NCBI GenBank assembly: GCA_947627525.1
Contig: CANQWJ010000054.1
Location: 1 to 7,881, forward strand
Reading direction: 5' to 3'
DNA length: 7,881 nt
DNA from: an uncultured Bacilli bacterium
GTDB taxonomy: Bacteria; Bacillota_I; Bacilli_A; RF39; UBA660
Shown here one piece after another: positions 4,479-7,881 of this stretch; positions within the stretch are counted from its first letter, which is position 1, and each line of letters opens with the position of its first letter. The notes under the pieces were generated by a model that did not search any database, was not told the origin of the DNA, and saw only the letters and a list, made by a program, of their open reading frames with translations. Position numbers and translations under genes: made by a program.

Positions 4479-6320
4479 ATGGATATAATTAGTTTAATAA
4501 AAGAAGAAATAGAAGCAAATAATCCATCTCTTGATGAAGAAAAAATAAAATATATCGATAGTATTTTAAAAAAGTATAAACAGTTCCAATTATTATCTTT
4601 AAGTGATATTTCGGTTAGTGAATTGTTTGCTTTATCACTACTTATCAATGATCAAAAGATCAGTTTAAAAGAAGTAAAGGATGCTTCTTCTAAAGTTCAG
4701 ATTGCTTTTACAGAGTTATATAAAAATGATTTAAAATCTTTTTTTGATTTCTTATGCTCTGTATCTGATCGTGATGAGTCTAATAATATTGATTTATTTG
4801 GTAACGAATCTTTAAAAATAAATTTTTCTAAAATTAAGATAAAATTACCTAAGTATCACGATTTTAAGGAATTAATAACTAAATATGATGAAAGAGTTGC
4901 TGATTTTTTTGATGATTGGATAACTCTTCTTGATGCTAAGAGTTGTCAAGAAGCCGCCCGTGATGCTATCGACTATCGAATTGCTAATGATCAATCTCTT
5001 ACTCGTAAAAGAGATCGTATAACTAATAGTGCCAAAGCAATGATTCGGGAAATTACTAATTTTGATGATGTCATTAATAAAATAACATCCTGTTTATCTG
5101 ATTTAAAAAAGAATGTTAATCGTAAAAAGACAAATATTAGTATTTGTGATGATCTAATAAAATTATTTAAAAGTAAAAAAATCTTGGATAGTGTTGATTC
5201 TAAATGGCGTACTTTATCAAATAAATTACACATTGCTCTATTAGCGATTGCCTTAAAGGGTCAAAATGTAAAATATTATGATTTAAAAGAAGAAGAAGAA
5301 CATTATGAAAAGGAATTTGCCATTCAAAAAATATTATTTGATTATGGAATGAATCCTAGTTTAATTACAGCTTTAAATGATTTTATAATTGATAGCGAAA
5401 AATTAAAGGAATTTTTAGATACTTTAAAAGAAAATGGTTTTCCTATTACTAGTGTTAATGATAAAGACTTTTTTATGGCTCTATTAAACAGTGACAATGA
5501 TAGTTTAACAAGAATTTTAGGATATTATAAAACGGGTGCTTTTTCTCTTTCTTTTTTAAAGGAACATTATTCGCAAATAATAAGTGATAAAGATGAATGT
5601 ATTTTTAGAAACTTTAATATTTTTCGTAATGAAAGTGCTCCTTTTAGTTCCAAGCAATATGATTGTAATTTTCTTTTAATGGATAGTGAAGAATTAGAAA
5701 GAAGAATTAATCTTGCTAAAAGCTATGGTTTAGAATTAATTAAAGATGAAAATGTTTTTAATTTAATTAAAAATATTGAATTATTTGATTTGGTTGATTT
5801 TGCTTTGGAACATCAATTACCAGTTAGTGAAGTTTTAAAAGTAACAGATGATTTTGAAGGATTTAGAAAACGTGTAATAATATCTGAAAACTTTGGTTTA
5901 GATGTTTTAACTGATGAAGAAGAAATTGTCTATGGAATTAAAAATGGTGGATCATTCTTTCTTAATTGTACTGATATTGATGAACTAATTTTAGATACTA
6001 CTCCTTTAAGAGAAGTAAAGAGTATGAAAGAATGTCTTGATTCTGTATCACGAATTGAGTTAGATAGTGTTAGTGAACTAATACGAACACTTGATGAAAG
6101 TTTTCTAGATTCTAATGATTTAAGATACAATTTTAATGGGGTTTTAATTTCACGTAATAAAGTTCTAAGAAATAGTAATGCCTTAAAAGAAATGTTTTCT
6201 AATGCTCGTGAAGATGAAATATTATATCAATCAATAATATATAAAACTATTTTAAGTGATGATGAAATTGATACTATTAATCAATGTTTATTTAAGAATA
6301 AAGAGAAAAAATTAGTTTAA
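4479..6320 (+). CDS. Large unknown helical-repeat protein (613 residues)
   Basis: I do not recognise this protein. It is rich in Ser, Asp, Glu, Lys, Leu and Ile, with no signal peptide or membrane segment, and looks almost entirely helical. The C-terminal half has a degenerate repeat. RRINLAKSYGLELIKDENVF (408-427, then NLIKN) aligns with KRVIISENFGLDVLTDEEEI (464-483, then VYGIKN) at an offset of 56 residues. A weaker copy is EFLDTLKENGFPITSVNDKD (311-330). Each unit ends one helix in Gly-[Leu/Phe] and starts the next after an acidic turn, suggesting an alpha-solenoid scaffold. Around 125-185 is a segment with FFDDW, LLDAKSCQEAARDAIDYR and a basic stretch. AAGGAGAG lies 7 nt before the ATG, at the end of the upstream gene, which stops 1 nt earlier: a tight operon. 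A bidirectional terminator follows directly. Confidence 0.9.
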   Translation: MDIISLIKEEIEANNPSLDEEKIKYIDSILKKYKQFQLLSLSDISVSELFALSLLINDQKISLKEVKDASSKVQIAFTELYKNDLKSFFDFLCSVSDRDESNNIDLFGNESLKINFSKIKIKLPKYHDFKELITKYDERVADFFDDWITLLDAKSCQEAARDAIDYRIANDQSLTRKRDRITNSAKAMIREITNFDDVINKITSCLSDLKKNVNRKKTNISICDDLIKLFKSKKILDSVDSKWRTLSNKLHIALLAIALKGQNVKYYDLKEEEEHYEKEFAIQKILFDYGMNPSLITALNDFIIDSEKLKEFLDTLKENGFPITSVNDKDFFMALLNSDNDSLTRILGYYKTGAFSLSFLKEHYSQIISDKDECIFRNFNIFRNESAPFSSKQYDCNFLLMDSEELERRINLAKSYGLELIKDENVFNLIKNIELFDLVDFALEHQLPVSEVLKVTDDFEGFRKRVIISENFGLDVLTDEEEIVYGIKNGGSFFLNCTDIDELILDTTPLREVKSMKECLDSVSRIELDSVSELIRTLDESFLDSNDLRYNFNGVLISRNKVLRNSNALKEMFSNAREDEILYQSIIYKTILSDDEIDTINQCLFKNKEKKLV

Positions 6321-6383
6321 AAAAAAAGAAATCATTATAAAGTGTAACAATAATATTTCACTTTATTAAATGATTCTTTTTTT
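6321..6383. terminator. Bidirectional intrinsic terminator between convergent genes
   Basis: The core stem is ATAAAGTG (6337-6344) with CACTTTAT (6359-6366), with a 14-nt loop. It continues, after a 2-nt bulge, with AATCATT (6330-6336) against AATGATT (6369-6375), then A-rich against T-rich flanks. T7 (6377-6383) follows on the plus strand and a nine-base T run (6327..6319) on the minus strand. It can therefore end both the plus-strand operon and the convergent gene at 6404. Confidence 0.9.
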
Positions 6384-6403
6384 ATGTTTTATATAATTAA
6401 TTT

Positions 6404-6757
6404 TTAGTGTGTAGTAATAGAATTAATTGGCAATTTTTTCTTTACTAATTCTTTTCCTTCTAATTTGTCCCCTAATTGTGGTATGGGTAGTTCTTCACCA
6501 TACTTTTCTTTTTGTAAATTGACCCATACATCAATATTACCACGATCATTTAATCTTGGCATGACATCACTTAGTTCTGGATATATAGCAATTATATGAT
6601 TACGCATAACAGGAAAAGCTTTTACAAGTCCTAAAGCTGTAATCAATTTATCATCTAAAATAAAATAAGCAATTTCATATACTTTATTGAAGTCATCTAC
6701 ACAACTAGTACCAGTAGTAGCACTCAATACTGTACCTAAATCAAAATTCTTTACCAT
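6404..6757 (-). CDS. DUF7736-like small protein (phage-associated family)
   Basis: This 117-residue soluble protein of unknown function resembles the phage-associated DUF7736 family. The N-terminus has the family-like FDLGTVLSATTG (5-16), followed by a helical segment, a YPELSDV (59-65) corresponding to the usual HP-x-L, and a late WVNLQKEKYGEELPIPQL (78-95). The match is from memory of the family pattern, not a search. The start at 6757 is supported by GAGG 6 nt upstream; a longer frame to 6793 would read through the predicted -10 box. It is a single gene with its own promoter, ending at the bidirectional terminator. No other phage gene is visible, so a remnant or a domesticated gene are both possible. 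Confidence 0.6.
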   Translation of the reverse strand: MVKNFDLGTVLSATTGTSCVDDFNKVYEIAYFILDDKLITALGLVKAFPVMRNHIIAIYPELSDVMPRLNDRGNIDVWVNLQKEKYGEELPIPQLGDKLEGKELVKKKLPINSITTH

Positions 6758-6775
6758 AATGCACCTCAGAACAAT

Positions 6776-6803
6776 ATTATAGTTATTTATCATTAAATGT
6801 CAA
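6776..6803 (-). promoter_or_regulatory. Promoter of the DUF7736-like gene
   Basis: On the minus strand, TTGACA (6803..6798) is followed by a 16-bp spacer and TATAAT (6781..6776), both perfect. The -35 box begins 7 bp after the terminator of the spoIVB-like gene, so the gene is transcribed independently of it. Confidence 0.88.
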
Positions 6804-6810
6804 TATATTA

Positions 6811-6834
6811 GAAAAGAGAGATTAATTATCTCCC
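6811..6834 (-). terminator. Intrinsic terminator of the spoIVB-like gene, overlapping its stop codon
   Basis: On the minus strand, GGGAGAT (6834..6828) pairs with ATCTCTC (6822..6816), with one G-U pair and a 5-nt loop, followed by TTTTC. The stem is 7 bp and the U-tract is short, so efficiency may be modest. The TAA stop (6824..6822) lies at the loop and descending arm. Confidence 0.65.
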
Positions 6835-7805
6835 TCTTCCAACATAGTAGTTATAAAAATACCATATCCCATTTTATTTTTGCTTTGAATAGCATGCGTA
6901 ACTGCTCCTACTATTTTACCATCTTGAACAATTGGACTACCACTCATTCCTTTAATTACACCATTAGTCTTACTAAGTAGATTCTTATCAGTTATTTCAA
7001 ATAAAATATTTTTAGTTGAATTATCATAATCGATGTTTACTATGTTTATTTTATATTTTTCTTTAGTTTCTCCATTAGTAACAGTATAAATATATGCTTC
7101 TCCTTCTTTAATGTCATCTATGTCTCCTACTTCGATTAAATCTTGATTACTAAAAACACCACTATATGTTCCATAAATTCCACTTTCAGTATTTTCAATT
7201 ATGTCACCATAGACAATATCTTCATTTAGAGTTGCTTCTTTTTCACCTGTTTTATTGGATGTTGATTTATTAATACCAGTTATCGTTGAAGAAAAGATTT
7301 TACCATCTTTAATATCAACTTTGGTATTGGAATAACCTTCAATTATTTCATGTCCTAAAGCACCATATACTGACGTATTAGGATCAATATATGTTAAAGT
7401 ACCTATTCCCGTTATTTTATCTTTGACATAGAGTCCTGTCTTATAAACACCTTGTTCATCTAATTTAATGTGAAGTGTAGTTTTAATTTTTTTATTATTT
7501 CTTAGTAATGTCAAATTGATTTTCTCATCTTTTAGGGAATTATCCATGGCTTTAACCATCTCATCAATATTCGTTACTTTTAAATTATCGACTTCTATTA
7601 TTTTATCGCCTATTTCAATATCATTATTATTAATATTCTTGCCATCTATTTGATAAAAACCAACAATAATAATTCCATTAGATGTGATTTCAATTCCAAC
7701 ATTTTCTCCTCCTAAAATTACTTTATCTGAATATGCAAAGACTAAATTAGGTATAACAAATGTAAAAATTGTTAAAAATATTAGTAGTTTATTTTTTATT
7801 TTCAT
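6822..7805 (-). CDS. spoIVB: SpoIVB-family PDZ/serine peptidase (S55)
   Basis: This 327-residue secreted serine peptidase belongs to the SpoIVB family. In B. subtilis, SpoIVB is exported from the forespore and cleaves SpoIVFA, triggering sigma-K activation. Residues 1-24 form a signal peptide/anchor (KIKNK, hydrophobic core, VFAYS). A PDZ domain follows (about 28-115), with IEIGDKIIEVDNLKV as its typical core. The peptidase domain carries YIDPNTSVYGALGHEI with His152, EITDKNLL with Asp273, and GMSGSP with Ser288. The 15-residue Asp-to-Ser spacing equals that of the B. subtilis triad (His236, Asp363, Ser378). GAVTHA and GYGIFI near the end are also family signatures. The protein is shorter than the roughly 426-residue B. 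subtilis enzyme, mostly at the N-terminal side. AAAGGAG lies 7-8 nt before the ATG. It is monocistronic between two terminators; no sigma-G promoter could be recognised with confidence. Confidence 0.92.
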   Translation of the reverse strand: MKIKNKLLIFLTIFTFVIPNLVFAYSDKVILGGENVGIEITSNGIIIVGFYQIDGKNINNNDIEIGDKIIEVDNLKVTNIDEMVKAMDNSLKDEKINLTLLRNNKKIKTTLHIKLDEQGVYKTGLYVKDKITGIGTLTYIDPNTSVYGALGHEIIEGYSNTKVDIKDGKIFSSTITGINKSTSNKTGEKEATLNEDIVYGDIIENTESGIYGTYSGVFSNQDLIEVGDIDDIKEGEAYIYTVTNGETKEKYKINIVNIDYDNSTKNILFEITDKNLLSKTNGVIKGMSGSPIVQDGKIVGAVTHAIQSKNKMGYGIFITTMLEEGDN

Positions 7806-7852
7806 AACTCATCTCCTTTTTAAAAATTAAACTACACTATTATTTTTATCAT

Positions 7853-7878
7853 AAAAAAAATTACCATAACTGGTAATT
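7853..7878 (-). terminator. Intrinsic terminator of an upstream gene outside the window
   Basis: On the minus strand, AATTACCA (7878..7871) pairs perfectly with TGGTAATT (7866..7859) around the loop GTTA, followed by a run of T to 7853. It ends minus-strand transcription entering from the right edge and insulates the spoIVB-like gene, whose promoter must lie between 7806 and about 7858. Confidence 0.88.
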
Positions 7879-7881
7879 AAT

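Noticed and set aside
4460..6130. Minus-strand open frames at 4460-4648, 4991-5233 and 5930-6130
   Set aside because: All lie antisense inside the two plus-strand genes, with biased composition and no promoter or ribosome binding site.
6758..6793. Twelve-residue N-terminal extension of the DUF7736-like protein
   Set aside because: It would overlap the perfect -10 box. The ATG at 6757 has a good ribosome binding site and begins just before the conserved FDLG motif.
1..7881. CRISPR array, tRNA or insertion sequence
   Set aside because: No regularly spaced direct repeats, no cloverleaf-like sequence, and no transposase frame or terminal inverted repeats were seen.

Overview
The window looks like chromosomal DNA from a very AT-rich Bacilli-type firmicute, possibly one of the uncultured gut lineages near Erysipelotrichales/RF39. 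Three family-level matches support this: an HrcA repressor followed by the start of GrpE, the cell-division-locus RNA-binding protein YlmH, and a SpoIVB-type peptidase. TGA is used as a stop in ATGA overlaps and Trp is encoded by TGG, so the standard bacterial code fits better than the Mycoplasma code. The lineage placement is inference.

Left part (1-2424, all minus strand). The hrcA-grpE heat-shock operon begins at 1062 and leaves the window at base 1. Its promoter (TTGACA, 17 bp, TATAAT) lies between a clear CIRCE operator over the start site and ribosome binding site and a second, degenerate CIRCE-like operator over the -35 box. Upstream is a two-gene unit: a zinc-dependent phospholipase C-like protein overlapping (ATGA) a YgjV-like membrane protein. 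Its promoter is fused with the terminator of the preceding ylmH unit.

Middle left (2443-3414, minus strand). A 71-residue unknown protein is followed 21 nt later by ylmH. The recognisable YlmH reading frame runs about 87 codons upstream of its first ATG. It contains no ATG, GTG or TTG there, but it does have a good ribosome binding site 7 nt before an ATT codon. A non-canonical AUU start is the best reading.

Middle right (3425-6383, plus strand). This is the only plus-strand unit. It has two genes 1 nt apart, 331 and 613 residues, neither of which I recognise. It starts at a promoter divergent from the ylmH unit and ends at a bidirectional terminator. The first protein may carry a RelE/HigB-like C-terminal domain (weak). 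The second is a long, mostly helical protein with a degenerate repeat. This pair is the best candidate for something undescribed.

Right part (6404-7881, minus strand). A small protein resembling the phage-associated DUF7736 family has its own promoter. It is preceded by a SpoIVB-like secreted PDZ/serine peptidase with its catalytic residues intact. The window ends in the terminator of a gene lying outside.

No tRNA, rRNA, CRISPR array, insertion sequence or attachment site was seen. No stretch over 300 bases is unexplained once ylmH is extended.
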